Below, in pieces: positions 8,811 through 17,565 of a DNA stretch of 64,000 nt. The DNA is from Iodobacter arcticus (lineage in GTDB: Bacteria; Pseudomonadota; Gammaproteobacteria; Burkholderiales; Chitinibacteraceae). The stretch spans positions 1 to 64,000 of the forward strand of contig NZ_JBHTBQ010000002.1 of the NCBI RefSeq assembly GCF_042664895.1, read 5' to 3'. The notes beneath the pieces are model-generated. The model was given only the letters and a program-made list of their open reading frames with translations. It had not been told where the DNA came from and did not search any database. The translations under genes and the position numbers were made by a program. Position 1 is the first letter of the stretch. The number at the start of each line of letters is the position of its first letter.

Positions 8811-10712
8811 ATGGCAAAAGAAACACTGGGCTTCCAAACCGAAGTTAAACAGCTCTTACAGCTGATGATCCACTCTCTCTACTCTAATAAAGAGATTTTC
8901 CTGCGTGAGCTGATCTCTAACGCATCCGACGCTTGCGACAAGCTGCGTTTTGAAGCATTGAATGATGCAAGCTTGTACGGGGATGATAGCGAGTTAAAGA
9001 TCAGCCTTTCCTTTGATAAAGAAGCACGTACGCTGACGTTAAACGACAACGGTATCGGCATGAGCCGTGACGAAGTGGTTAAAAACATCGGCACGATTGC
9101 CCGCTCTGGCACCAAAGAATTCTTTGGCAAGCTCTCTGGTGATGCACAGAAAGATGCCAACCTGATCGGCCAGTTTGGTGTGGGCTTTTATTCGGCGTTT
9201 ATTGTGGCCGATAAAGTGACGCTGACCTCACGCCGCGCGGGTGAAGCCACCGCTACCCAATGGGAATCCTTAGGTGACGGCGAATTTACGCTGGAAGAAG
9301 TAGCAAAAGAAGGTCGTGGTACAGAAATCGTACTGCACCTGAAAGAAGGCGAAGACGAATATCTATCCGATTGGAGCCTTCGCTCGATTATCCGCAAGTA
9401 TTCCGACCACATTACCTTGCCAATCTTTATGCCTAAAACCGCTGGCTACGATGATGAAGGCAATGTCACCCCGGCAGAGGGCGTTGAAGCGGTTAACCAA
9501 GCTTCCGCACTGTGGGCACGCGCCAAGTCAGAAATCAGCGACGAGCAATACACCGAATTCTACAAACATGTGTCGCACGATTTTGAAGCGCCACTGGCTT
9601 GGAGCCATGCCCGCGTAGAAGGCAAGCAGGAATATACCGAGCTGCTGTACATCCCTCAGCGCGCACCGTTTGATATGCACGACCGTGAACGCCGCCATGG
9701 CATCAAGCTCTATGTGCGCCGCGTATTTATCATGGAAGACGCAGAAAAACTGCTGCCACAATACCTGCGCTTTGTTCGCGGCCTGATCGACAGCAGCAAC
9801 TTACCACTGAATGTGAGCCGTGAAATTCTGCAACACAGCAAAGATATCGAGCAAATTAAGCAAGGTTGCGTGAAGAAAGTGCTGGGTTTGCTCGAATCTA
9901 TGGCTAATTCTGACGATGCAGCCGAGCAAGCCAAGTATGTGACTTTCTGGGAGCAATTTGGCCGCGTGATGAAAGAAGGCGTTGCCGAAGATTTCGCCAA
10001 TAAAGACCGCATTGCAGCCTTACTGCGCTTTTCCTCCTCACACAGCGATAGCACCGAGCAAAATGTCAGCCTTGCAGCCTATGTGGGCCGCATGAAAGAA
10101 GGCCAGGATAAGATCTACTTTATTACTGCCGACAGCTTTGCTGCAGCTAAAAACAGCCCGCACCTTGAAGTCTTCCGCAAGAAAGGCATCGAAGTGCTGC
10201 TGATGAGTGAGCGCGTTGACGAATGGATGATCTCTGGCTTAACCGAGTTTGACGGCAAAAAGCTGCAATCCGTCACCAAAGGTGAGCTGGATCTTTCTCA
10301 ATTCGAAAACGAAGAAGAGAAACAACAACAAGAAGCCGCCGCCAGCGAGCTAAAAGACGTGCTGGATAAAGTCAAAGCGGTACTGGGCGACAAAGTAAAA
10401 GACGTCCGTGTCACCAATCGCCTGACCGACAGCCCAGCTTGCATCGTGGTAGAAAATCAGGATATGAGCGCCAACCTTGAGCGCCTATTGAAATCTGCCG
10501 GCCAAGATGTCAAAGGCAGCAAGCCTATTCTGGAAATCAACCCAGAACATATGCTGGTGAAAAAACTAAAAGCCGAGCTGGAAGGCGAACGCTTTAGCGA
10601 CTGGACCGAACTTCTGTTCGATCAGGCCCAACTGGCAGAAGGCGCACAGCTGGACGACCCGGCCACCTTTGTTAAGCGCTTAAATAGCTTGATGATGTCG
10701 GTAGCGGCTTAA
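8811..10712 (+). CDS. htpG: molecular chaperone HtpG (Hsp90)
   Basis: ATP-dependent Hsp90 chaperone, cytoplasmic, acting as a dimer on late folding intermediates with DnaK. The 633-residue length is normal. The N-terminal GHKL ATPase has EIFLRELISNASDA (N box with the catalytic Glu), DNGIGMSRDEV and GQFGVGFYSAF (glycine-rich lid). The middle domain contains the catalytic-loop Arg segment SSNLPLNVSREILQ. The C-terminal dimerisation domain runs from about residue 510 to the end. The start at 8811 gives the family N-terminus (AKETLGFQTEVKQLL). Transcription is expected from the sigma-32 promoter just upstream. Confidence 0.98.
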   Translation: MAKETLGFQTEVKQLLQLMIHSLYSNKEIFLRELISNASDACDKLRFEALNDASLYGDDSELKISLSFDKEARTLTLNDNGIGMSRDEVVKNIGTIARSGTKEFFGKLSGDAQKDANLIGQFGVGFYSAFIVADKVTLTSRRAGEATATQWESLGDGEFTLEEVAKEGRGTEIVLHLKEGEDEYLSDWSLRSIIRKYSDHITLPIFMPKTAGYDDEGNVTPAEGVEAVNQASALWARAKSEISDEQYTEFYKHVSHDFEAPLAWSHARVEGKQEYTELLYIPQRAPFDMHDRERRHGIKLYVRRVFIMEDAEKLLPQYLRFVRGLIDSSNLPLNVSREILQHSKDIEQIKQGCVKKVLGLLESMANSDDAAEQAKYVTFWEQFGRVMKEGVAEDFANKDRIAALLRFSSSHSDSTEQNVSLAAYVGRMKEGQDKIYFITADSFAAAKNSPHLEVFRKKGIEVLLMSERVDEWMISGLTEFDGKKLQSVTKGELDLSQFENEEEKQQQEAAASELKDVLDKVKAVLGDKVKDVRVTNRLTDSPACIVVENQDMSANLERLLKSAGQDVKGSKPILEINPEHMLVKKLKAELEGERFSDWTELLFDQAQLAEGAQLDDPATFVKRLNSLMMSVAA

Positions 10713-10732
10713 ACCAGCTTTAAATAACCGTT

Positions 10733-10787
10733 TGCGAAAACCTAAATCTTGAACCACGGAGAACACAGCGTTTCACGGAGAAAAGCC
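10733..10787 (+). repeat. R1 dispersed periodic repeat
   Basis: One copy of the family: AAACCTAAATCTTGAACCAC followed by GGAGAACACAG and TTTCACGGAGAAAA. It lies between htpG and the hairpin at 10862. Confidence 0.85.
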
Positions 10788-10861
10788 AGAAAAATGATTT
10801 TCGATTCTTCCCTGTTGTTGCTCAGTAGCCGTGTTCACGCATCCGAGTTATTTTAAAAAAA

Positions 10862-10888
10862 CTAAGGCCAGCTTTATGCTGGCCTTAG
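10862..10888. terminator. hairpin, probable terminator after htpG
   Basis: Perfect 11-bp stem CTAAGGCCAGC / GCTGGCCTTAG with a 5-base loop TTTAT. The A run lies on the left and the T tract on the right is weak, so it would work better as a minus-strand terminator. It may nevertheless end htpG messages. Confidence 0.55.
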
Positions 10889-11014
10889 TATTGCCCCCCC
10901 ATCACCCACTAAGCCTAAGCCCTTACTAATCACATTCAAGCAATGCTTTCCCCCTTTCATCCCAATATCGCGTAGGCTAGCTCCGCCAAATGGCATAACG
11001 CAGGGATAAATATC

Positions 11015-11152
11015 ATGGCTAAGGGTCAGGCGCGCAGCAATCGCGAAACTAAAAAACCAAAGAAAGATAAAGTAGCCACCACGCCCGTGACTACTTTTGG
11101 CAATGCAGCCGCACAAGCAAGCGCGCAAATTAACGAAGCAAAAAAGAAATAA
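11015..11152 (+). CDS. 45-residue conserved basic protein
   Basis: Short gene MAKGQARSNRETKKPKKDKV... ending INEAKKK. The basic N-terminal signature MAKGQxRSNREtKKPKK is, as I recall it, a recurrent small-protein family in betaproteobacteria of unknown role. An AGGGA Shine-Dalgarno lies about 9 bases upstream. Amino-acid composition is extreme (Lys/Arg about a quarter) and the centre is Thr/Ala rich, so it is probably disordered and may bind nucleic acid; that is inference. The reverse strand has an overlapping open frame which I regard as a shadow. Confidence 0.7.
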   Translation: MAKGQARSNRETKKPKKDKVATTPVTTFGNAAAQASAQINEAKKK

Positions 11153-11200
11153 ACCACGGCGTATGCATGCCATGGGATGAACTACCCAGAATATGTCCCG

Positions 11201-11231
11201 TATTTATTTTGCACCCCATGCAAAATAAATA
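11201..11231. other. perfect AT-rich 13-bp stem-loop
   Basis: TATTTATTTTGCA (11201-11213), loop CCCCA, and TGCAAAATAAATA (11219-11231) pair without mismatch. No T run follows, so it is not a normal terminator; it could stabilise the 3' end of the 45-residue gene's message. Confidence 0.6.
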
Positions 11232-11241
11232 ATATGCACAC

Positions 11242-11276
11242 AAAAAATGGCCGCTCTCTTATAGACCGGCCATTTT
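11242..11276. terminator. bidirectional terminator between convergent genes
   Basis: AAAATGGCCG / CGGCCATTTT stem (11244-11253 with 11267-11276), preceded by an A run that becomes a six-T tract on the minus strand. It serves the minus-strand gene ending at 11297 and perhaps the small plus-strand gene. Confidence 0.85.
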
Positions 11277-11296
11277 CATATCAAACTCAAGCTCAT

Positions 11297-11875
11297 TTAA
11301 AATAACTCAATATCCCCTGATTCCGGCCCGCTGTTTTCCTCGCTCTGCACAGGCACCATGCTGGCCGCCAAAGAAAGAGCCTGGCGGATATCCATGCCAT
11401 TTAAAATATCGTCGAATAGTTTTTTCTCTTGCTCCATCGAATACTGCGAGCGGATCCGATCTTGCAGCGCCATCCACTCCGACGGCACATAAAGGCGATT
11501 GCGATCAGAAACCAGCTCAGCCAACCCACTGATCGTGCCGCAAACATGGTCTAAGCGTTGTGATAATCGATCATAAAACTGAAAGGAGATCACCGCCTGC
11601 ATATTACGCTGGCCAATTTCTGCAATCTTGCCATCTAAATCAAGCTGCGCTGGTAAGGAAGACGCTTGCGCCAACAGATCATTGCGCAAGGCTTCAATAC
11701 GATCATGGGTATCGGCAAAAGAAAACGCGAGGGCATTGAGCGATGCATTGCTCTCTGCCACCGCGTGTTTGACTTGGGCAACCGCAATGCCTAGCATCAA
11801 CATGGTTTCGCGCACCTGGCTCCAATCTAAATCTGGATTGCGTGCGGCAGAACCACCAGCAGGAAGTTCAATCAT
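11297..11875 (-). CDS. helical protein, possible CheZ-like phosphatase
   Basis: 192 residues from the methionine at 11875 (MIELPAGG); a longer frame begins at 11902. The protein is predicted mostly helical. The central part (about residues 95-125) reads MQAVISFQFYDRLSQRLDHV, in which D-R-L-S-Q matches the DxxxQ catalytic pattern of CheZ-type CheY phosphatases (DFQDLTGQ in E. coli). The rest is not recognisably CheZ, and no chemotaxis genes are adjacent, although a chemoreceptor is encoded at 32.6 kb. Function is therefore only suggested. It lies downstream of hisC in the same direction, with about 90 bases between. Confidence 0.6.
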   Translation of the reverse strand: MIELPAGGSAARNPDLDWSQVRETMLMLGIAVAQVKHAVAESNASLNALAFSFADTHDRIEALRNDLLAQASSLPAQLDLDGKIAEIGQRNMQAVISFQFYDRLSQRLDHVCGTISGLAELVSDRNRLYVPSEWMALQDRIRSQYSMEQEKKLFDDILNGMDIRQALSLAASMVPVQSEENSGPESGDIELF

Positions 11876-11966
11876 ATTAAGTACCAAAGAAAGGCATAAC
11901 ACTCAATTTATAGATTTAAACTCCCCAGCTTGCTCAAACAATCTTAAGCAAGCTTATTAATGACCT

Positions 11967-13028
11967 TTAGAAAGGCAGCAACTCTTGTAAGGCCTCTATC
12001 AGGGCAGCGCTTTCTTTATCCGTGCCTATGCTAATCCGTAAAAACTGATCAATACGATGCTGCTTAAAGTGCCGCACAATAATCGAGCGTTCACGCAATG
12101 CCGCAGCCAATTGCGCCGCATCATAATCAGCATGGCGGGCAAAAATAAAATTAGCGGCCGAGGGCAATACTTCAAAACCCATCCGCGCCATGACTTGGCT
12201 TAGATGCTCACGCGTCGCAATAATAGCTTGGCACGTTTGCTGAAAATACGCCTCATCGGCAAAAGAAGCCGCTGCACCCGCCAAGGCTACTTTATCTAAG
12301 GGATAGGAATTAAAGCTATTTTTAACTCGCTCTAAGGCTTCTATTAAATCTGCGTGACCCACCGCAAAGCCCACCCTTAAACCCGCCAAAGAGCGCGATT
12401 TAGACAGCGTTTGCACCACGAGTAGATTGGGATAGCGATTCACAAGCGAGATAGCGCTGAGCCCGCCAAAATCGATATACGCCTCATCCACCAGCACCAC
12501 TTGCTGAGGGTGGCGCTGTAATAAAGCTTCTACTGTATCAATAGGTAGTAATTTGGCAGTCGGGGCATTGGGATTGGGGAAAATAATTGCGCCACAGGGC
12601 TGATCGTAATCATCAATATTGATGCCAAAATCAGCATCAAGCGGCACTTGGCGATACTCAATGCCGTATAGGCCGCAATACACCGGGTAAAAGCTATAGC
12701 TGATATCAGGAAATAATAGCGGCGCATCATGCTTTAGCAGTGCGGCAAAAGCATGAGCCAAGACTTCATCCGAGCCATTACCCAAAAACACCTGTGATTT
12801 TTCCACGCCATGATAATCAGCAATCGTCGCTTTTAAATGATCGCCATTTGGATCGGGATAAAGCCTAAGCGTGTCGGCCAGCTCGCCCTGCATCGCCTGC
12901 AATACTTGAGGCGAGGGACCGTAGGGATTTTCATTGGTATTGAGTTTAATGAGGTTTGTTAGTTTTGGCTGCTCTCCCGGCACGTAGGGAGTAAGCGTTG
13001 TGACCAGAGGGCTCCAGAATGGGCTCAT
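11967..13028 (-). CDS. hisC: histidinol-phosphate aminotransferase
   Basis: PLP-dependent fold-type I enzyme converting imidazole-acetol phosphate and glutamate to histidinol phosphate. 353 residues, normal length. Visible family marks: LNTNENPYGPSP near the N-terminus, GNGSDEVLAH (cofactor phosphate region), DISYSFYPVYCG, FPNPNAPTA, VDEAYIDFGG with the PLP-contacting Asp, and SKSRSLAGLRVG carrying the Schiff-base Lys. The C-terminal RHFKQHRIDQFLRISIGT supplies the substrate carboxylate Arg. The other his genes are not in this window, so it is either a detached copy or the second HisC that some betaproteobacteria carry. Confidence 0.93.
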   Translation of the reverse strand: MSPFWSPLVTTLTPYVPGEQPKLTNLIKLNTNENPYGPSPQVLQAMQGELADTLRLYPDPNGDHLKATIADYHGVEKSQVFLGNGSDEVLAHAFAALLKHDAPLLFPDISYSFYPVYCGLYGIEYRQVPLDADFGINIDDYDQPCGAIIFPNPNAPTAKLLPIDTVEALLQRHPQQVVLVDEAYIDFGGLSAISLVNRYPNLLVVQTLSKSRSLAGLRVGFAVGHADLIEALERVKNSFNSYPLDKVALAGAAASFADEAYFQQTCQAIIATREHLSQVMARMGFEVLPSAANFIFARHADYDAAQLAAALRERSIIVRHFKQHRIDQFLRISIGTDKESAALIEALQELLPF

Positions 13029-13083
13029 ATCTTTGTGTCGGTTAGGAATTAAGCCCCTATCTTATCAGCTGCCGCGCAAATGC

Positions 13084-13120
13084 AAAAACGCCTGATTCTT
13101 TTATAAGAATCAGGCGTTTT
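13084..13120. terminator. bidirectional terminator downstream of tRNA-Leu
   Basis: Perfect 16-bp stem (AAAACGCCTGATTCTT with AAGAATCAGGCGTTTT, loop TTAT), with A run on the left and T run on the right. It separates the tRNA gene from hisC on the minus strand. Confidence 0.92.
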
Positions 13121-13143
13121 ATGTTTTTTATTTCTCTATTAGA

Positions 13144-13228
13144 TGGTGCCGACAGAGAGACTCGAACTCTCACAACCGAAGTCACTACCCCCTCAAGATA
13201 GCGTGTCTACCAATTTCACCATGTCGGC
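13144..13228 (-). tRNA. tRNA-Leu (anticodon GAG)
   Basis: 85 nt including encoded CCA. Acceptor stem GCCGACA pairs with TGTCGGC. The D-loop has AATTGGTAGACACG. The anticodon stem CTATC/GGTAG encloses loop TTGAGGG with anticodon GAG. A variable arm typical of a class II tRNA follows, and the T loop reads GTTCGAGTC. It closely resembles the E. coli GAG leucine tRNA in layout. Confidence 0.96.
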
Positions 13229-13502
13229 ATTCAAATGCTTGCTTCAGCAGAAGCAGAGAGGGACGCATAATAGTATAAAAAACTAAGTACGTCTACACCT
13301 AACTTGAAAAATGCTAAAAAAAATACACCACCAGATTAAAACCTGCGGAATCAGCAGATCAAACCATTTAATTATTTACCCTGAGCTGCTTGTCATTAGA
13401 ATAGCAACAGGTATAAGTAGTCCGCCTTACTTCTAGCAAACTAAAGCCGCGGCTAGGGCGCAACGACCTTATCCCATTTTAATAAAAAGAGGAGCCATTT
13501 AT

Positions 13503-13997
13503 ATGAGTCAAACATACACCCTGATTGCCCAAGCATGCAGCCAGCTACCCGAAGGCCTGCGCCAAAACGACGGCATTCGCCAAGCCATTGCCAGCATTAA
13601 AGAACGCTACCCAAAATGGCTACAAATCAGCGCGCATGATATTCAAGAATTAAGCCAAATCTCAAAAACCTTGGCCCGCGCCCTAAGCAGCAGCAACACC
13701 GGCCACATTACCCTGCAATTTGCCGCACTATGCGAGGTATCTAGCGAGCTATTTAAAGAAGTAAAAGATATTCGCAAAGAGATCAAAGGCATCATCAGCG
13801 ATAACGAACAAGCCCTGCTGGACGATAATGTGGGCGCACTTGCCTACGTGCCTGAATTTCGCCGCTGCATGGGCCCCGCGCTGGCCCGCTCGATTGTATT
13901 AAGAAACTTCGCCAATATGGTCGACGCCGTACTATTAGCGCAGATTCAGTATTCTGATGAAAATGTGGAAATCGAATTATTGATTGAAGCAGCTTAA
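13503..13997 (+). CDS. unknown helical cytoplasmic protein
   Basis: 164 residues, no signal or membrane segment, apparently all-helical with alternating charges (for example FKEVKDIRKEIKGIISDNEQALL, about residues 84-106). It has a single CMGP motif near residue 122. A GAGGAG Shine-Dalgarno lies 7-8 bases before the ATG, and a good terminator follows, so it is a real monocistronic gene. I do not recognise the family. The codon use looks like its neighbours. Confidence 0.7.
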   Translation: MSQTYTLIAQACSQLPEGLRQNDGIRQAIASIKERYPKWLQISAHDIQELSQISKTLARALSSSNTGHITLQFAALCEVSSELFKEVKDIRKEIKGIISDNEQALLDDNVGALAYVPEFRRCMGPALARSIVLRNFANMVDAVLLAQIQYSDENVEIELLIEAA

Positions 13998-14014
13998 TTT
14001 ACGCCTGCAGACAC

Positions 14015-14043
14015 AAACGCCACCTTGATGAGGTGGCGTTTTT
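14015..14043 (+). terminator. rho-independent terminator
   Basis: AAACGCCACCT / AGGTGGCGTTT stem with loop TGATG and a following T run, 18 bases after the stop of the gene at 13503. Confidence 0.92.
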
Positions 14044-14061
14044 ATTGGCTGCTTACATAGT

Positions 14062-14140
14062 AAAACCCAAATTTTGAACCACGGAGGGCACAGAGAACAC
14101 GGAGTCTCACGGAGAAAAACAGGGTTTGAATTAAGTTGTT
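14062..14140 (+). repeat. R1 dispersed periodic repeat, long form
   Basis: AAACCCAAATTTTGAACCAC then GGAGGGCACAGAGAACAC, GGAGTCTCACGGAGAAAA and a tail GGGTTTGAATTAAGTTG. The tail is shared with the copy at 19245, so two copies carry the same 3' extension. Confidence 0.85.
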
Positions 14141-14232
14141 TTGTGGACTTTAAATCTTTTGAGCCCCAGAGATCTGGCTTTCTATCGCTGCGACTAGCAT
14201 AGGGCTTACAGTCCTATCAGTTTATGAGGAAT

Positions 14233-14379
14233 TCGTAGGTTGGGTTAGCAGTCTGCGTGCGAGGTTTACCTCGTTCAGCGATATATCGCGTAACCCAACA
14301 TGCTTTCGCGCCTAAGAGTTGGGTTACGCAGGGTTGTCCGCCCAAAATCGGCGAACACCCCCGCTAACCCAACCTACGA
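14233..14379. repeat. 147-bp nested inverted-repeat element
   Basis: Outer arms TCGTAGGTTGGGTTAGC (14233-14249) and GCTAACCCAACCTACGA (14363-14379) are perfectly complementary. A second hairpin with arms GCGTAACCCAAC (14288-14299) and GTTGGGTTACGC (14318-14329) lies inside. No coding content. It looks like a miniature inverted-repeat element lying between convergent genes. Confidence 0.8.
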
Positions 14380-14443
14380 AAACATCACCCCGGCAGGTTT
14401 TGCTTAAGTTGAGAGAATTAACTACAACTTCCCTCATAACTAA

Positions 14444-16444
14444 TTACTTCCCCCCACCATGCGTCAGCATATAGTCCGACACCGTGTAGTAATCCCTTAA
14501 TTGCTGCTTCATTCTGGCTGCAATCTCTGGATGCTCGCTGGCTTTATCCACCGATGGCGTATTGGATTTCATATCAAACAGGCCACCGCTTTTTTTGCTG
14601 ACTTGCATAATGTAATACCAGTCTTTATCCAGAATACCAATCTCGCCGCCTTCATCGGGGTAAATCGTAAAGGCAAAGCGAGAAGCATCAAAACGCGGAT
14701 CAAGTAAATCGCGGCCCATGCCTTTATTTATATAGGACAAATTAAACAGGCCAGCGATGGTGGGCAGGATATCGATTTGCGAAGCGGTTTTGTCGTAGCG
14801 GGCAGGCTTTAATAGCTTAGGCGCGTAAAGAACAAAGGGCGTATGCACCGAAGACAGCTTTAAATCCTGAAACGCGCGCGGCACGTTGGGGCCTACATCG
14901 TGGCCCATAGCGCGAATGCCGTGATCGCCAAAGAATACAAACACCGTATTATCGAAATAAGCCTCTTTTTTAGCCGTTTCCATAAATTTTTCGATGCAGT
15001 AATCCATATAGCGGAATGAATTATATTCATCCACCGCAGCAAAGCCATTGGCATGCAATTCGGCGATGCTCGGATTTTTTAATTTAAAATCAACGTCTTC
15101 CGCCGGAATGGTATATGGGCGATGATTGCCTGAGGTTTGAATTACGGCAAAGAATGGCGATTTTTTCTCACGGAATACTTTATTGGCTTCAAAGAATAAA
15201 TTTTTATCCGAAATACCCCAAACATCATTACGTGGCGCGCTATAGCTACCCTCTTCGTGGATTTTTAAGCCATCAATATTTTTGGTCAACACGCCGCGTA
15301 CATTGGCCCAAGTGGTGCTCCCGCCAATAAAGTAATCTTTCTCATAGCCTTTAAAGGCATTAATTAATACATTTTGATTCACTGCGGCCGGATTACGGCT
15401 AGAGGTATCTCTTAAATCCACATCAGGAACACCCGATAAGCCAGCGAAAATGCCACGTGCCGTACCAAAGTGCGGGGTATAGAGATTATCAAACCAGATA
15501 CTTTCTTTGGCCATTTGGGTAAAGAAAGGCGTGGTTTCTAAAGGGTTGCCATAAAGGCTAGTTTTATAACCAGAAAACGATTCCAAATAAACCATCACCA
15601 CATTTGGCTGGCCTTTAAAAGCATTGGCCTTAGGCTGGATATGGCGCTCAAAATTGAGCGTTTTCGCATCGGGTTTATCCACGCCCAAATACGCGGCCAT
15701 CGCAGGATAGGCCGCCCTCACATCGTCAATCGAATAGGTGTCTTTGGTATACGACATGGTGTCGAAAAAGTTTAAAACCGGGTTCAGCGCCACAGCGGCG
15801 GCAAAGCTATTGGTCGTGTAATAAGCATCGCTCCAGCGCAGCGGGTATTGCGAAAACTTGCCGTGAATTCCCAGCAAAGTAGCCAGTAAAGACACCAGCA
15901 CCAGTAGCGATGTTTTCCACTTACCTGCTTCCCAGCCTGCAAAATGCGAAACCCAACGCATCAAGCCTGCCACGCCCCATGTCAGCAAAGCTACAGACAA
16001 GGCCCAGACCAGTGTTAGCTTGCCCACAGGATAAGTAGACCAAACCATGCCGGCTGATTCATCCAAGTTGTATAAGAAATTCAGCACACTGGCAGAAAGC
16101 TTGACCCCCAAGTATGAATAATGGGCAAAGTCGACCATATGGCTAAAAATCAGTACCGCAAATACCAGCGCAAACCACACCAGCCATAGCCGCCTAGCCA
16201 GCCCTTCTTTAAAGGGTGTTGTCAGATTAAAGCCACCCAGTAGCAACATCGGTGCAAGGCTTAACAGGCCCAGGCGCAAATCAAAACGCGCGCCCAACAA
16301 TAAAGATTCCGCCAATAAATGGCCGGGCAAAGGATCGGCTTGATTGCCAAAAGCAGTAGCAAAACCAAGCCGGATCAAGATCCCTAGGGCAATAAAGGCC
16401 AATATATAGACGACGGTAAAGCGGAATAAACGAGGGATGCGCAT
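14444..16444 (-). CDS. LTA synthase-like membrane sulfatase-fold transferase
   Basis: 666 residues from the ATG at 16444. Five or so transmembrane helices occupy about residues 1-205, then an extracytoplasmic sulfatase-fold domain runs from about 280 to 620. The domain has VVMVYLESFSGYKTSLYG (probable nucleophile Thr), TPHFGTARGIFAGLSGVP, a conserved Trp/Asn region and the metal-binding FFGDHGIRAMGH. This is the layout of lipoteichoic-acid synthase, phosphoglycerol transferase and phosphoethanolamine transferase families. In a Gram-negative the likely job is adding a phosphoglycerol or similar head group to periplasmic glucans or lipids. A reading frame that starts further upstream with TTG (16516) lacks support. 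It faces the gene at 13503 across a repeat-rich gap. Confidence 0.85.
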   Translation of the reverse strand: MRIPRLFRFTVVYILAFIALGILIRLGFATAFGNQADPLPGHLLAESLLLGARFDLRLGLLSLAPMLLLGGFNLTTPFKEGLARRLWLVWFALVFAVLIFSHMVDFAHYSYLGVKLSASVLNFLYNLDESAGMVWSTYPVGKLTLVWALSVALLTWGVAGLMRWVSHFAGWEAGKWKTSLLVLVSLLATLLGIHGKFSQYPLRWSDAYYTTNSFAAAVALNPVLNFFDTMSYTKDTYSIDDVRAAYPAMAAYLGVDKPDAKTLNFERHIQPKANAFKGQPNVVMVYLESFSGYKTSLYGNPLETTPFFTQMAKESIWFDNLYTPHFGTARGIFAGLSGVPDVDLRDTSSRNPAAVNQNVLINAFKGYEKDYFIGGSTTWANVRGVLTKNIDGLKIHEEGSYSAPRNDVWGISDKNLFFEANKVFREKKSPFFAVIQTSGNHRPYTIPAEDVDFKLKNPSIAELHANGFAAVDEYNSFRYMDYCIEKFMETAKKEAYFDNTVFVFFGDHGIRAMGHDVGPNVPRAFQDLKLSSVHTPFVLYAPKLLKPARYDKTASQIDILPTIAGLFNLSYINKGMGRDLLDPRFDASRFAFTIYPDEGGEIGILDKDWYYIMQVSKKSGGLFDMKSNTPSVDKASEHPEIAARMKQQLRDYYTVSDYMLTHGGGK

Positions 16445-16857
16445 GGCTATGTAGGGTTTATTTTCTGGAAGCGCAATTCTACCTGATGTTTTGAATGTGC
16501 CCACCCCATATTGCAATCAAGTTGCATTAACTACAGCCGACAACTCTTATCCACAATGCCAGTTAAGTCTTGCCCGATAAACAGCACACCCGCCCAAACT
16601 AAAGCCGCCCTATACCTCATCCAACCGGCTGGAGCGCCTTTAAAAGCAAGAGATTTGCTTACTTTGGCTGGCTGTAAATCAAGCACGATCATCGCAATGG
16701 CAACAAGAGATCATTAGCTATTTTTGCCAGAGAGGGCACATTGTGAAGCCCTTTCTACCTGCTAAATTTACCTAAAAAAAGTGAAAAATAGGTAAATCTG
16801 ATCATTTTGCCAGCAGCTAGGCTTTGAGCTATCAGCCTAAACAGATTGGGAGTTAGA
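16445..16857. other. divergent intergenic region
   Basis: Lies between the minus-strand LTA-synthase-like gene and the plus-strand DUF502 gene, so it should hold both promoters. A small dyad ATTTACCT ... AGGTAAAT occurs at about 16765-16797. No convincing gene is seen; the short frame at 16511-16717 has no ribosome site or family resemblance. Confidence 0.4.
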
Positions 16858-17565
16858 ATGGCGGCACCAATTTTTAGCTCACCGGAATACTCAATGATCA
16901 AGCGTAGCCTTGAAAGTGTCGTCACCACCTGGCTGGCTGGCCTATTAGCCCTGCTGCCCTTTTTACTTACGATGGCTTTGCTGGCGTGGGTGGCAAAGAT
17001 GCTGAATAATTTTCTTGGGCCACAAAGCATGGTTGGGCAACTATTTGCCCTGATGGGCCAGCCCATCGTTGATCACCCTATTCTGGGCTATTTAATCGGC
17101 TGGGCCATGCTGATTGGCGGGATTTACCCGTTAGGGATTATTGTGCAATCCAAGCTAAAAAGGCATCTTGCCTATTTGCTTGATAAAACAATCAGACGAA
17201 TTCCGGTGATTGGTGCTTTGTACAATACGGCAGATCGGTTTGTTGGCTTACTTGATCAAAAAGAAGACGCAGATATTGGCTCGATGAGCCCAGTGTGGTG
17301 CTTATTTGGCGGCGATGGCGTTGCGGTCCTCGCCCTGATGCCCAATCCTGAACCCATCGAAATCGAAGGCCGCATCTATCAAGCCGTTTTAGTGCCCACG
17401 GCTCCTGTGCCGATTGGTGGAGGGTTGCTCTACATCCCCAAGGAATGGATACGTCCAGCCAATATCGGTGTAGATAAGCTCACCAGTATCTATATGTCGA
17501 TGGGCATTACCCCGCCGCCATCGCTCAAAAAATCCGCACAACCTACCCTAATGCCGTTCACTTAA
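16858..17565 (+). CDS. DUF502 membrane protein
   Basis: 235 residues. Two transmembrane segments lie near the N-terminus (about residues 20-45 and 72-98). The DUF502 pattern follows: KRHLAYLLDKTIRRIPVIGALYNTADRFV, then the beta-rich tail with VLVPTAPVPIGGGLLYIP. The function of this broadly conserved inner-membrane family is unknown. The start at 16858 has GGGAG 5 bases upstream; an internal ATG at 16894 (MIKRSLES) would also fit the family. Oddity: the last codons (MPFT and the stop) are provided by the left arm of an inserted inverted-repeat element, so the natural C-terminus has been replaced. Confidence 0.85.
   Translation: MAAPIFSSPEYSMIKRSLESVVTTWLAGLLALLPFLLTMALLAWVAKMLNNFLGPQSMVGQLFALMGQPIVDHPILGYLIGWAMLIGGIYPLGIIVQSKLKRHLAYLLDKTIRRIPVIGALYNTADRFVGLLDQKEDADIGSMSPVWCLFGGDGVAVLALMPNPEPIEIEGRIYQAVLVPTAPVPIGGGLLYIPKEWIRPANIGVDKLTSIYMSMGITPPPSLKKSAQPTLMPFT

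Noticed and set aside
10874..11173. Minus-strand 99-codon frame
   Set aside because: It overlaps the 45-residue plus-strand gene and the terminator-like hairpin, and its translation resembles nothing I know.
16511..16717. 68-codon plus-strand frame upstream of the DUF502 gene
   Set aside because: Lies in a divergent promoter region, has no ribosome site and no resemblance to a known family.
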